NCBI GenBank assembly: GCA_029718625.1
Contig: CM056396.1
Location: 28,063,837 to 28,127,836, forward strand
DNA: 64,000 nucleotides
Direction: 5' to 3'
Source: Synaphobranchus kaupii
Lineage: Eukaryota > Chordata > Actinopteri > Anguilliformes > Synaphobranchidae
Made by a program: the position numbers and the translations under genes. The notes beneath the pieces are model-generated. The model was given only the letters and a program-made list of their open reading frames with translations. It did no database searches and was not told the origin of the DNA. Positions 21,254 to 33,409 of the stretch are shown one piece after another; the first letter of the stretch is position 1; the number at the start of each line of letters is the position of its first letter.

Positions 21254-21996
21254 TACAGTGGATCCGGAAAGTATTCACAGCGCTTCACTTTTTCCACATT
21301 TTGTTCTGTTACAGCCTTATTCCAAAATTGATTAGATTTTTTCCCTCAAAATTCTACACACAACACCCCATAATGACAATGTGAAAAAAGTTTTTTTGAG
21401 ATTTTGGCAAATTTATTAAAAATAAAAAAATAAAATTTCTCATTTACATAAGTATTCATACCCTTTGCTTTAACGTATTTTTAAAGTATCATATTTCATA
21501 TTTGGTCGCATATCCTTTACATGCTGTTACTTCCTGAAGTCTGTGACCATCAACATCAAAAAAACTGTCGATATCTTATTTTCAGGTACTGTTACAAGCG
21601 ATACTACAACCTCTCTGCATTTGAATGGATCTCTATGGAAATTGGGGGGTGAGACTAGATTCAGCTGTAAATTACACTGGTACAGTATGGAACACATAGC
21701 TGGCTAAATGGCTGTAAGTTATCAAGGGTCTGAGCTATCAAACGAGCCCCAAACCATCACTCTGTTGCCAGATATGGAGTAGATGTGGATGGATCACTGC
21801 AAGGGTTATTTCTCCGGACTCATTTTCCTATAGAACTCTATGGGGAAAAAAGTCAGGACATTCACATTGTCATTATGGGGCGTTGTGTGTAGAATTTTGA
21901 GGGAAAAAATGAATTTAATCAATTTTGGAATAAGGCTGTAACAGAACAAAATGTGGAAAAAGTGAAGCGCTGTGAATACTTTCCGGATGCACTGTA
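21254..21996. mobile_element. Tc1/mariner non-autonomous element with long inverted repeats
   Basis: It starts TACAGTGGATCCGGAAAG and ends CTTTCCGGATGCACTGTA, with TA at both ends as expected for Tc1 target duplication. The inverted repeats extend over about 100 bp. They include ACACAACACCCCATAATGAC at left and its complement at right. The interior has no transposase frame, so the element is deleted. The TIR type is common in fish. Confidence 0.85.
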
Positions 21997-23585
21997 TGTG
22001 CAGTCAACTGTGGATTGGAGTCATTAATGAGATTAATACAAATACAATAAATATAACATTGTTTATTTGATCCTTCATGCAAAAGCAGTCTCAGCCTTTG
22101 ACTCCCGCCCTTCAGGGTACATCACCCTGCCCCCCGTCCCCCCCCAGAGGAAGGCACAGCTGTCATGCCCCAGGGGGGAAGCAGTCGAAAAAGAGCCTGA
22201 AATAGCACCGCCACAGGTGTGGCCTGGTGGGCGGGCGTTGTGCTTCTGGAACAGACCTGGGCCCAATAATTTAAACTGAGATATTTTAACTCCTTCAGTA
22301 ATTTCAGTAAAATTCCTTCTTTTTTTTTTAATGAAGATCTAGCACAGAAAGTTTTGTATCACTGTGCGTTTTTGGTTTTTGATTTTTATCTTGTACGCGT
22401 TTCCTTTAAAATTCTCTGGGGTTCCGCCAAAGTTTTTTTTAAGCTGCTAAAGAGTTTTCAGATGCGCATTTGACCCAGGTCTGGCACGGGAGGGCACCTG
22501 GAACTTTCCGGAATGCATAGAGGGACGCCGTGACCACACCGTGCTGTAGCCACGCCCTGCTGTAACCGTGGCGATGCGCCCCGCAGGTCCCAGCAGGCCT
22601 TGGCCTGCAGAAACGGGCGACGCCGGTCCTTTCAGAGGGACTCGGCTCTGTCGAAAACGCAAAGGTGTGCGATTTTACGAAACGTTGCACGGAACGGAAC
22701 GTCCCGTGTCACTCACTCGGGAGAGTACCTCTTTCACTTCCTGCCTGTTTTGTGTCCCGTCTGCAGTTTAAAGAGGAGCACACCGCAAATCTTTAAACGG
22801 TGTTCTTTACCCACAGTCTGATATCGTATCCGGACCGTGCCGTCCCCACGGGGCGATGCAGGGTAAGCTCTAGCATGACCCAGGGAGAGGAGGCCACAGG
22901 ATGGTAGTGACCCCCCCCCCCCCCCCCCCCCCCGGCTCCCGTGCACAGGAAGTGTCTTCCCCCGGCTCTGTGTTTGTGGCGTGATGAGAAGCAACGCTTT
23001 ACCTTGCGTGCCTCACAGGTGAACACTTGCCATGTCGTACTTTTCCAGGTTGGGGGGGTGGGGGGGAAACATTGGCCTTTTTTTTGGGAAGTGCGACTTG
23101 TCCTTCTTTTGTCCTGACAAGGAATCCTTCTCCTCCAGAGAGAAGCTTGGTGTCCCGCCAGCTTCCTGCTCAAAATTTTAAAAGCGTGCGTACACGGGTT
23201 TTTAATCTGGAGATTAGTCTGTCTTTCGACTGTCCTTCGCCATTTTGGGCTGGAGCCCCTCTCATGCCTCCCCTGGGCTTTGCGTAAGAGGAGAAGAGAA
23301 CTGGGACGTCCCATGTCGTTACCATCATCTGGGTCGGGAACAGAGGTGGAAAACGCATTACCAGCTTCCTATTTGTAGAGGGAAGTTGGGAGAGAGCCGC
23401 TCCCGGGAATTCTGGGCTGTGCCGGAGAGGGAAAACCAGAGAACGTCTGTAAAGCTATGAGTGAAATATTCCTGCTGTTTTTATTCCTACACTTTGCCGT
23501 AGGTTCCTAATTATAGCTGTACCCAGGTAAGATGGCTGCCAAATTGTTCCATTTCAGAATTCAAAATTACTATTACATTACATGA
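21997..23585. other. no recognised gene; one 23-nt poly-C
   Basis: Poly-C 22911-22933 is among the longest in the window. CpG-containing stretches at 22440-22700 and 23080-23450 have no supported exon. Confidence 0.4.
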
Positions 23586-24133
23586 TACACTGCCTGGCCA
23601 AAAAAAAAGTCGCACACGCTAATATTTAGTTGGAGAGCCTTTAGCTTTGATTACGGCGTACATTCGTCGTGGCAATGCTTCGACAACCTTATGCAACGTC
23701 ACAACATTTATTTCCGTCCAGAGTTGCATTCATTTTTGGCCGGGATCTTGTATTGACGAAGGGAGAGTCGAACCACTCCGTAAAAGTATTTTCCAGCACA
23801 TCACAAAGACTTTCAATGAGGTTAAGGTCAGGACTCTGGTGGCCAATTCATGTGTGAAAATGATTCCTCATGCTCCCTGAACCTGTCTTTCACAAATTGA
23901 GCCCGATGAATCTTGGCATTGTCGTCCTGGAATATGCCCATTGATGGGATAACCTGGTCATTCAGTACATTCTGGTACTCAGCTGACTTCATTTTATTGC
24001 TGCATAACGTTGTTGAGCCTAGACCTGACCAACTGAAGCAACCCCAGATCATAACACTGCCTCCAGAGGCTTGTACAGTGGGCACTACGCATGACTGGTG
24101 CAATGGCGACTTTTTTTTTGGCCAGGCAGTGTA
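23586..24133 (-). mobile_element. Tc1-like element with DD36E-type transposase remnant
   Basis: The inverted ends are TACACTGCCTGGCC followed by a run of A and GTCGC, and the matching complement to 24133. TA borders the element. Only about 548 bp remain and the N-terminal and first catalytic Asp regions are gone. Confidence 0.88.
23640..24130 (-). pseudogene. Tc1-like transposase C-terminal remnant
   Basis: The minus strand reads [36 protein letters not shown] and HMNWPPES, then a frameshift (two bases missing, giving TGA) before DLNLIESLCDVLENTF. The second Asp (in QDDNA) and the Glu (in NLIE) are separated by 36 residues if the gap is counted as one Pro codon, fitting DD36E rather than DD34E. 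It is broken and cannot encode active enzyme. Confidence 0.85.
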
Positions 24134-24470
24134 TGTCACATCTATGGTTCTATATCTATGGTTACAACATTAGTTTGGCGAGGCTAGCAGAAAATGCTGA
24201 GGCTAGCAGAACATGATTTGTACATGTTTTTTTTTTCCTTTTCAAACTAAACTAAATATTTTTATGAAAAAAAAATAATAAGAGAGTGCAGTAAAGCTGG
24301 TCACCATAGCAACAGACAGGAAGTGCAGCACAAGAGGTTTCCTGATCATTTCCTCTTTATCGCCTAATGACATCTTGCCTAACGACTGCAGGGGGGGCCC
24401 GGGGGACTGGCTCTGGAGTTGCTTCACATTGACCTAAATTTGAGCATTTTTGTTGGTATTTCTTTGACAG

Positions 24471-24507
<37 letters not shown>

Positions 24508-24561
24508 CAAACACACTCTTACTCACTTTATCGCACACTCACATATTGTCTCTTGCACACC

Positions 24562-24606
<45 letters not shown>
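24471..24606 (+). repeat. (CA)n microsatellite
   Basis: Two CA blocks (about 24473-24503 and 24571-24604) are separated by CA-rich imperfect sequence. The rest of 24134-25645 shows no recognised feature. Confidence 0.9.
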
Positions 24607-25645
24607 TCATACACTAAATGATGCCTGTTGTGTATTTCTTATACTGCACATCATTCAGATTGTAGATGTTTGCTGTTTCATAGCTGCTGATATTTCTCTC
24701 TTTTTTTAATCATAATTTTTTTTGTTTTAACCAAACACGGATAGTGAATAGGAAAGAATGTGAGGAGAATGAGTCTCTTTGACAAAGATTATATTTCACA
24801 GATTACTGTTCCCTCCACTCTTTACATGTCCCCCTTGAAAGCTGTTAGTTTGTCTATTACAGTTATTAGGGTAGTTGGTTGCCCTGTACTGTAATAACAG
24901 GGTAAAGGGCAGGTGCTGAAAGTGACTGAATTATCACATCAGAAAAGATTAGCAGTCACGTTTCCTCTCTGGGGATTTTTTGGGGACCGTTCCTGTGGAA
25001 ACTTCTAGAGAAGCAGGGAGGCAACCGTACGCTTGGATAGGCCCAAGGCTCTTTAGGTCGCTGCTGAATTCCCAGAAGTGGTCTTTTTCTTTGTCGAATG
25101 TTGCAACTTCTTACGTCAAAGTCAAAGTTCCCCCTTGCCCACAGTTTCAGTGGATGGATTTCACGAGATGTGAAACTGTTGTTGACGGCGCTGATAAATG
25201 TTTCCATTTCTTTACCCCAAAATGGATCGGGGAGAAGTCTCGCCCCCAGACGGGCCGGTTTTCGGTCTCGCTGAATCCTGTCCAGTTCTGCTCCTGATTC
25301 TGGCATGAGTCCCAGTCTGGGGGGGAAAATCCATTGGATTTACCCAATTGAATTTTAGAGAGGGCCTCCACCGGATTTTCTTGCTTTAAATGCAGCTGAT
25401 ATATGGATGTTGCTCACATGTTCGCTGCTTAAACATTAAATGATTGTGTTGAATAAACATGATCTGGTTTGAGTACTTTCAATAGATGCTCCTTCTTTTT
25501 TCTCCTATATTTCAGTGTAGTGCTGACCGTTTATAGTCATTTTTGTCATTACATAATCTGAATGTTCTTGTTGTCAAACTAATAACACTTTTTTATGTGA
25601 CAAACGATAATTACGTTTTTTAAACGGTGAATATTAAGGTAAACG

Positions 25646-26224
25646 TACAGTACCGTGCAAAAGTCTTAGGCATCCAAATTTTTTATAGAAATTTTTTTTA
25701 GATGTTTATTATTTGTCTTCTGCATTAGTGTGTCAGTAGAAAAGAGCAAATTTTAGATTTCCAAACATTCATTTTCCAAAAAAATTAATTGAACTATCTT
25801 CAGAGAAAAGAAGAACAAGGAGTTCTGCAACAGATGGTATGACCTCCACAGAGCCCTGATCTCAACATCATCGAGGCTGTCTGGAATTACCTGGACAGAC
25901 AGAGGCAAGAGAGATAACCAAAGTCTGTAGAAGAATTGTGGCAAGATGCTTGGAACAATCTACCAGCTGACTTTCTTATAAAACGGCACAACAGTGTACC
26001 TAAGAAAATTGATGCAGTTTTAAAGTCAAAGGGTGGCCACACCAAATATTGATTTGATTTAGTTTTTTACTGTTTACTGCTCTTTATAGTCAGTTGTTTG
26101 ATATTTAGAAACGTTTCATTTCATTATTTGTATTAGACATATTCTTTGCAGAATATTTTCTACATGTGCCTAAGACTTTTGCACAGTACTGTATATGGCA
26201 CTAAGACTTTTGCACAGTACTGTA
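25646..26224 (+). mobile_element. Tc1-like element with duplicated right end
   Basis: It starts TACAGTACCGTGCAAAAGTC. The right inverted end CTAAGACTTTTGCACAGTAC plus TGTA occurs twice, ending at 26193 and 26224, a 31-bp tandem duplication. The element is about 580 bp with a transposase 3' remnant. Confidence 0.85.
25855..26052 (+). pseudogene. Tc1-like transposase C-terminal remnant
   Basis: Reads PDLNIIEAVWNYLDRQRQER, then TAA in frame, then PKSVEELWQDAWNNLP...VLKSKGGHTKY and TGA. DLNIIE contains the catalytic Glu. Everything upstream, including both Asp residues, is deleted. Confidence 0.85.
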
Positions 26225-26228
26225 TATG

Positions 26229-26460
26229 GCATTTGTAAAGGGCAGCAGTGTAGGATGATAGTCGGGGAATTAAGCTTGTAACACAAAGGTTCAAAGTTCA
26301 ATTCCCAGCTGCCGTTGTACCCTTGAGCAAGAGAACTGAATAGCAGAGAACTGAATTACTTTGGTAAAATATCCAGCTGTGTCAAAGGACATGTAGAAAT
26401 GAAATTTGTGTTGTGTGGAGTTGCTGTGGAGAAGAGTGTCTGCTAAATGCAATACGTTTT
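26229..26460 (+). mobile_element. tRNA-derived SINE
   Basis: Head GGCAGCAGTGTAGGATGATA, B-box-like GTTCAATTCCC, then CCGTTGTACCCTTGAGCAAG, ATCCAGCTGTG and the tail GTCTGCTAAATGC. Same family as 8802-8997. It abuts the Tc1 copy by five bases. Confidence 0.72.
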
Positions 26461-27660
26461 AAAAATGATTACACTTACAGATGCACCTGAGTCCACTTAT
26501 TTTAAATAAACTTATTTAAAAATCAAATGCATCCGCATATCAGAAGTTCAGATGTGAAAGTGTCGACGGTTGCCGCGTTTTGTAGTGTGTGGGTGGAGTA
26601 GGCTTATATTCTGATTGAAAGGAAAAAATTAATTTCTTATGAATCTCTTTGGTACATTTTGTCTCATAAAGTGTTGTACATGACTCTTATTTGCATAGTT
26701 GAGTTGCAGTCGCGCTTTAGCGATGTTACGGCTGGATGGGGAATGCTGTTCACCAGGTCTGGTAATGTTGTTCATGTTAATCAGGTTAAAGCTCTTCTCT
26801 TTCTCCTGAACTGTAAGAGCACCTGCTAAATTAAAGTCATAAATATACAGTATTTTTCTTTTAACTGAATCACGCTTTCAGGTTCTGAGCAGTTTGTGTT
26901 CTGCAGGGTGTAACATGAACTGAAACTCTTCAGGATGGGGTATGGGAGTCCTGGGGTTTCCTGTTTGTAGTTTTTTTTTTTTTGGTGGTGGTATGGGGGG
27001 TATGGGTGGTATGGTGCATTTTACGGTGAATCACAAGCTCTGGCTGTTCTTTCTTATCACTATTATGTCTTTAAATTCATTCTCTGTCCCGAGGAGCAGT
27101 TCTGGCTGAAAGGCATCTTAGAGAACTTCCTGACACCCCGAAAGGTAGAACAAACGATCCCCGTGATAGGCCTCCTCTGGCTCTGAGCCGAACAATCCGA
27201 TTCGCACTGTGGAGCGGGTCGGCTTCCCCAGCGACGCCCGGCGCACGGAGAGCGTTCGGATCTCCCCACGAACGTGCCCATTGATTCCCGTTCAGAGAAG
27301 CTTACGATTGCCCGGGCGACCTTTGACCTCGCCGATGAGCCCTTCCGCAGGGGGATTTCTTCTCCCGATCAATTCGGGGGGCTGTGTTCAGTCCTCCTGA
27401 TTGGTGCCATATTATCCTCATTATCCGGGCCGAGAGAAGCTGCTAGCGCCGGTTAGCCTGTCGTCAGCCGCCACCCGTTTAACTGAAGGAGGGAGAAATG
27501 GCAGAGCGTGAGGCGCAGGATGCTGAGGAAGTCCAGCGCGTAAAGAACAGCAGTACAGCTCGAGACGCCATAAATTAGCCACATATCCGCCAAGGCGCCA
27601 CTGCCAAACAAACACTGGCAGTAATGTCTGTGGTACACCTGAGTGTGAAAGTGCACATAT
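26461..27660. other. no recognised gene
   Basis: 27180-27450 is CpG-containing (for example GCGACGCCCGGCGCACG), but no exon or promoter element could be supported. Confidence 0.35.
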
Positions 27661-27666
27661 TCTGCA

Positions 27667-27735
27667 CAATAATAATATTAATAATAATAATAATGCATTT
27701 TATTTCTATAGTGCTTTCAATTTAAAATCTCAGTG
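27667..27735 (+). repeat. (AAT)n plus GCATTTTATTTCTATAGTGC element end
   Basis: The AAT repeat is followed by a sequence widely repeated in fish genomes. 27736-29283 shows no recognised gene; a TGTGATGTCACTGC repeat occurs at 28342-28375. Confidence 0.6.
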
Positions 27736-29283
27736 TTTTCGAGTGAGAGAGAGGCAGAGAGAGACAGGGAATGTAGACTGATTTAAAAAATATTAATCCA
27801 GTGGCCTGATCTTGTGTAGGTCAGGGCTCCGTACTAGCAGCAGCGATTGAATTCCACTCTAAAAAACTCACAAGGATTGCAGGACACAAATCTCGTAAAC
27901 TGTAGCTGTAACACCCAGTTCCTGAGCGGCTGGGGTTTGAGACTATATGCTCTAATCCTGCTAAAACCACAGTGTACTGATGGAGGGAATCACTGCAGGT
28001 CTGTCCAATCCTGGCCAACCAACCACTTAATCACCTTATTCAACTGCCTCCAGTATTGAATGTACCCATTTTCTGTGCAGTTTAAAGTGAACTGGCCACC
28101 TGTTACAGAAACACCCTGTAGCAGCACTGTAGTGATCGATGTGATGGTGTCTCCCCCTTCTGGCCGGCCGGGAAATTGCAGAATATAATGCAATTTAAAA
28201 TAAGCCTCAGTCAGAACGTCTGCGCTTACATGTAAATTGTTGTCAGAATGTGGCCTACAGCTTTCTCACTACTCCGGGATTCAACACTGTAACAAACATT
28301 TGCCCCCGGAAAAAACTAACTACGGGGTCCAGTCTTTACGGCTGTGATGTCACTGCTGTGATGTCACTGCCGTGGATGCCACACCCGCTGATTTCTGCAG
28401 CTGTGATGGCAGTCGCTATGGAAACACACTCTCAAAACGTGATCAGAAGGTGATGGCTTTGATGGTTTGGACCATGAAGTGAAAAATATGTGAGTGCTCA
28501 GGTATTGTAAATACATATTTATATATTTATAAGGTCCTCACTCACAGTTCTGCATTAGTCTATTACTTTTTTAAAACATTAAACTGTTTTTTCTCCATAT
28601 TTTTTATATAATAGATATCCATGGCTCTATGTCCATATTTTTGCAGTAAGGTTGCACTAGTGATTTAGTAATGTTGCATCTTCTAATAACAGCTGGCTGG
28701 GTGATTGAATAGGAGGAACTCCAGAGCTCTCTGTCAGCCTAGTGTTGATTAATGCCTGCCCACACTGTGCTCCGCACTGTCAATCAAGCGAAACCTCAGC
28801 AGTGACACACTGAAGGGACCCTAAAGTGATTTAGCCTTGGCTCTTTCATCATCTTTCCTTTTTTATTTGTATTTTTTATATATCAACACAAATGACATAC
28901 AATTCATCAACAAATACATGCAGGAAGGGGGAACTGGGAGGATAAATTATTTAAAAAATAAATAAATGAATATAATAACAAAGAAAATAAGTTTGCTTTA
29001 TATCCTTCCGCAGGCGCATTTACACATTTTAAATCTGAAGGTCTGACATAAGAGGGCAATCCATTTCTATTCCATTTCTATTTAAAACCTTCATTTACAA
29101 ACCCTCGTTCGTATTTCCCTGAAGAGCTGCAGTAATGACTAATGTGCTAGAAGCAACAAAAACAGAAGAAAAAAAAGTTCACACTGTCTTTTATTTATGC
29201 ACTTAAGTAAGCTGCTCTGGATAAGAGCTAAATGCGTAAACACAGAAGCAATGTAATATCTGCTAGTATGTACAGTTGTAAAG

Positions 29284-29590
29284 ATGAGTTCTACAGTGTC
29301 TAAATTCTACAGGAGAATCCTACAGCTTTTAGAATTCTACAGGACATCAGGAGAATTCTACAGGAGAATTCTACAGCATTTAGAATTCTACAGGACAACA
29401 GGAGAATTCTACAGGAGAATTCTACAGCATTTAGAATTCTACAGGAGATTCCTACAGTATGAATAATTCTACAGGAGTTTCCTACAGTATGAATAATTCT
29501 ACAGGAGAATCCTACAGCATTTAGAATTCTACAGGACAACAGGAGAATTCTACAGTAGAATCTTACAGTATTTAGAATTCTACAGTAGGA
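29284..29590 (+). repeat. ATTCTACAG(G) minisatellite
   Basis: GAATTCTACAGGAGAATTCT-type units of about 16-17 bp sit within a roughly 50-bp higher-order unit, with more than fifteen AATTCTACAG cores. Both strands have small repeat-driven frames. Confidence 0.9.
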
Positions 29591-30223
29591 CGTGGATGCC
29601 TGTTCATTTGTCCACTTACTGGTAAGTATAGACTGCCCTAAGGTTGCAGTAGAAGCACTCTAATGAGATTCAATAAAGTGTAACTGCCCATGCTCCTGCG
29701 GACTGGAACCAGCATTACTCTGTTCAGGAGCTGCGGTTTCCCAGTCTGAGTGGTTTGGTAATCATCCTTTCAAACGGCTTTGTGTGGCACGGCGTTCCGG
29801 CTCCTCTTGAGTGCATCCAGCGGGCTCTCGAAGGAGAATTTAACTGTTGTGAATTTTCCTGCTGAGCGGCCATTTTCCAAAATGTCCAGGAAACTGGATA
29901 CAGCCACATTGGCACTCGTATATGTAAAATCCTCTGGAAACATTCAATAAATGAACACACACACAAACACGCAAACTGTGTGTAGCACCTACAAGGCCCT
30001 ATTTTGTGTGTATTTCAAGTAAATGTAGGATTTGAATATCAGGCGCATCTTTTATCAGGCGTATCTTTTTTTCAGGCGCATTACAGGCATATGTTTTTGT
30101 TTGGAGAATTCTGGAAGGGAAACTTCAGGGTAAATTAGAATTTTCCACTTAATTTCTGTTAATTTAATAAAAAACAACATTTTTGGAAGGGCTAATAAAA
30201 GAACATTGTGCATCACTTGCAGT

Positions 30224-30480
30224 CGCCACTAGATGTCGCAATTTGCCTGCCTTGCTCCAAAGCTGCTCGCTCATTTGCTATTACTTACTGTGACATCACT
30301 GCGTTGAGATATGGAGCTCATAATATCTATATTATAAAAATATGCACCTTCCCCTCTCCCAAAAAATAAAATCCTTATTAAAAGGTCAGTTTTTTTGTGA
30401 TTTGACTATCTGGAAAACCTTGTGAATTGAATGCAGATTTTCATAGCTTATAAAAAGTTCTACCTTTAGGGGGCGCTGTT
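30224..30480 (+). promoter_or_regulatory. two CTCF-like motifs
   Basis: CGCCACTAGATGTCGC at 30224-30239 and CTTTAGGGGGCGCTGTT at 30464-30480, same orientation. Based on consensus match only. Confidence 0.35.
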
Positions 30481-30954
30481 GCTCTGTAACACACGTCTGC
30501 TCCACACAGCTGTGGAACCAAAGACAAAGACAATCGTCAGGAGGAGCATTCTAAAACTTTTATAAGAGGAAGGGGGTCTGTGCTTTCTATTAATTGCTGC
30601 AGTACTGTTTTCCGGAGTTGACTGAAGGACGTTTTTTATTTTTTATGCTTATCTAGAGGTGTGGCTGCCGGTTGTCCTCGGCGACCTGGGCCCCCTCCTC
30701 CTAGGGAAAGGTTGCCAGGTTGGGTGAGCATGAATAAATCAGCGCTGTGTGCAGCCTCTTGACTTGAGTTTGGCACACAAGGTGTGAAGGCAGCCGGCTA
30801 TATGCTCACTGAACCCTGCAACTAATTTCAGAGCTGGTGTTGGTGGTGAAATGAAGTTTACCAGCTCACCAAATACAGAGGCGCGATGGATAAATCCCTT
30901 ATCTTTCAGAAGAGAAGACGGCTCCCTTCAACAATTTGAGAAGAGAGTTTTTTT

Positions 30955-31100
30955 GTTTTTTTTCCAAAATTCTAAGTCTAGCCTTCTAGAACTCCAACTG
31001 CTTTCAATTACCAGTAGTGATCATTAAATCAGCGTTAACATGTTCAGATAAGAACATTCTAGTCACACAGACTGTATTTGTGATCTTAGATCCTAAAAGC
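30955..31100 (+). mobile_element. MITE, 'GAACATTCTAATCAC' family, partial
   Basis: TTCTAGAACTCCAACTGCTT, TACCAGTAGTGATCATTAAA and GATAAGAACATTCTAGTCAC align with the copies at 1515, 5498 and 58533. Confidence 0.6.
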
Positions 31101-31129
31101 CCTGTTACTCAGACCACGGTCCTCGAGGG

Positions 31130-31532
31130 CTAAAATCAGTAGCGCATCGAAGGGCCGGTGTGGGTGCAGGCTTTTGTTTCAACCAAGCAGTAACGCACCT
31201 GATTCTTCTAATCAAGGTCCTTAGCTAACGGCAAAGCCCCACAGAAAGCGGTGTGGAGCGGATTTCTCGTGCGATTACACCGCCTCCATCCGAGGCGATT
31301 CCTCGTGTCTGCAAAGCATGTTGGGATTGCTTGCGATGCGAGGCGTCCAGACGAGACGGGGAACGGGGCGCAATAACCAATCAGATTAAAGATTATGGGA
31401 AGCGAGATTTCACTGCATTCTGCTGGGGCTTTACCGTAAGACTCTAGTGGTTGATTAGTGTAATCAGGTGTGATACTGCTTGGTTGGAGCAAAAGCCCGA
31501 ACCCACACCGGCCCTTTCTGGATTAGATGGAG
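31130..31532. mobile_element. palindromic repeat with a second MITE nested inside
   Basis: The outer arms GAAGGGCCGGTGTGGGTGCA...AACCAAGCAGTA and, inverted, TACTGCTTGGTTGGAG...ACACCGGCCCTTTC match the family at 57006-57173. Between them, 31228-31438 has its own ends ACGGCAAAGCCCCACAG and CTGCTGGGGCTTTACCGT, indicating a nested insertion of about 210 bp. Confidence 0.65.
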
Positions 31533-31858
31533 GACCCCTGCCTTAGAGGGTTAAGGAGTTCAGATCTTATAGGTGGGTATGCTGCTCACGGTTTTCAGCA
31601 CGTGTGCGCTCTTAGCTCCTCCCCTCCCTCTCGGCCCCACCCCCAGGATCCCTGTTGGCGACTTTAGCGGGACATTGTAAATGCCTGACTGTTTGAGTGT
31701 GTGTGAGAGAGCAGAAGGACCCACTCAGTGCTGAAGCGGTGAACATTATTCCTGTATGTCGAGAGGAGGACAGCAGTCGTGATGCTCAGTCGCACAGCAC
31801 AGGTGATGCTAGGCGAGCTGCTCTCTGCACGAACAGCGCGGTCTGATGGCCACACACG

Positions 31859-32812
31859 CGCAGACTCACACAGACATATGCACGCTAACATGCACACGCA
31901 CACGCACAGACTCACACAGACATATGCACGCTAACATGCACACGCACAGACTCACACAGACATATGCACGCTAACATGCACGCGCACACGCACAGACTCA
32001 CACAGACATATGCACGCTAACATGCACACGCACACGCACAGACTCACACAGACATATGCACGCTAACATGCACACGCACACGCACAGACTCACACAGACA
32101 TATGCACGCTAACATGCACACGCACACGCACAGACTCACACAGACATATGCACGCTAACATGCACACACACACGCACAGACTCACACAGACATATGCACG
32201 CTAACATGCACACGCACAGACTCACACAGACATATGCACGCTAACATGCACACACACACGCACAGACTCACACAGACATATGCACGCTAACATGCACACG
32301 CACACACGCACAGACTCACACAGACATATGCACGCTAACATGCACACGCACACACCCACAAGTGCGTGTGCACACAGACATGCACACACAGACATATGCA
32401 CGCTAACATGCACACGCACACGCACAGACTCACACAGACATATGCACGCTAACATGCACACGCACACGCACAGACTCACACAGACATATGCACGCTAACA
32501 TGCACACGCACACGCACAGACTCACACAGACATATGCACGCTAACATGCACACGCACACGCACAGACTCACACAGACATATGCACGCTAACATGCACACG
32601 CACACGCACAGACTCACACAGACATATGCACGCTAACATGCACACGCACACGCACAGACTCACACAGACATATGCACGCTAACATGCACACGCACAGACT
32701 CACACAGACATATGCACGCTAACATGCACACGCACACACCCACAAGTGCGTGTGCACACAGACATGCACACACAGACATATGCACGCTAACATGCGCGTA
32801 CACACACACAGA
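31859..32812 (+). repeat. 46-bp minisatellite, about 20 copies
   Basis: The unit contains AGACTCACACAGACATATGC and ACGCTAACATGCACACGCAC. Length variants of 40, 46 and 66-69 bp arise from the number of ACACGC repeats. An extra ACCCACAAGTGCGTGTGCAC block occurs twice, suggesting higher-order duplication. Confidence 0.93.
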
Positions 32813-32821
32813 AACGGACAT

Positions 32822-32822
<1 letters not shown>

Positions 32823-32893
<71 letters not shown>
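32823..32893 (+). repeat. (CA)n microsatellite
   Basis: About 35 uninterrupted CA units directly follow the 46-bp minisatellite. A (TG)n stretch of opposite phase follows at about 33017-33082, and (GTGC)n at 33377-33403. Confidence 0.95.
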
Positions 32894-32894
<1 letters not shown>

Positions 32895-33048
32895 CAGGGG
32901 ACAAGCACGCTGGTGCACATGTGCCGGCGGGATTAGACGCGGTCACAAAAGACCTGCCACGTACAGCCCTGCTTCCCCAAGTGTTACAGAGCTTAGGCTG
33001 TGTGCGTCCGTTTCTGTATGTGTGTGTGTGCTCGTGTGTGTGTCTGCG

Positions 33049-33086
<38 letters not shown>

Positions 33087-33409
33087 AATGGGTGCAGGGC
33101 CTGTGTGTGACTCTAATATAGATGTGCATGCATGTGCACTTTATTATGTGTGATGTGTACAGTATGTTTTGAATGTACATTGTAAGTCTGTGTATGTTTT
33201 CACACGAGTATCTGCATGTGTGAGTGCCTCCTCATATTTGTATGTGTATATATTTGTACGTTAGATAACGTGTAGATAACATGTTAACCCGTGTCCCTGA
33301 ACCATGCTGTCTTCATGTATGTCAACATGTATTGCTGTATGCAGAATGCGTGCGTTTTAAAGCATGCTCGTCCCTGTGTGCGTGCGTGCGTGCGTGCGTG
33401 CGTGTAAAG

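Noticed and set aside
21254..21996. Possible transposase in the long-TIR Tc1 element
   Set aside because: No frame in the interior shows Tc1 catalytic motifs (QDN or DLNxIE); called a deleted, non-autonomous element.
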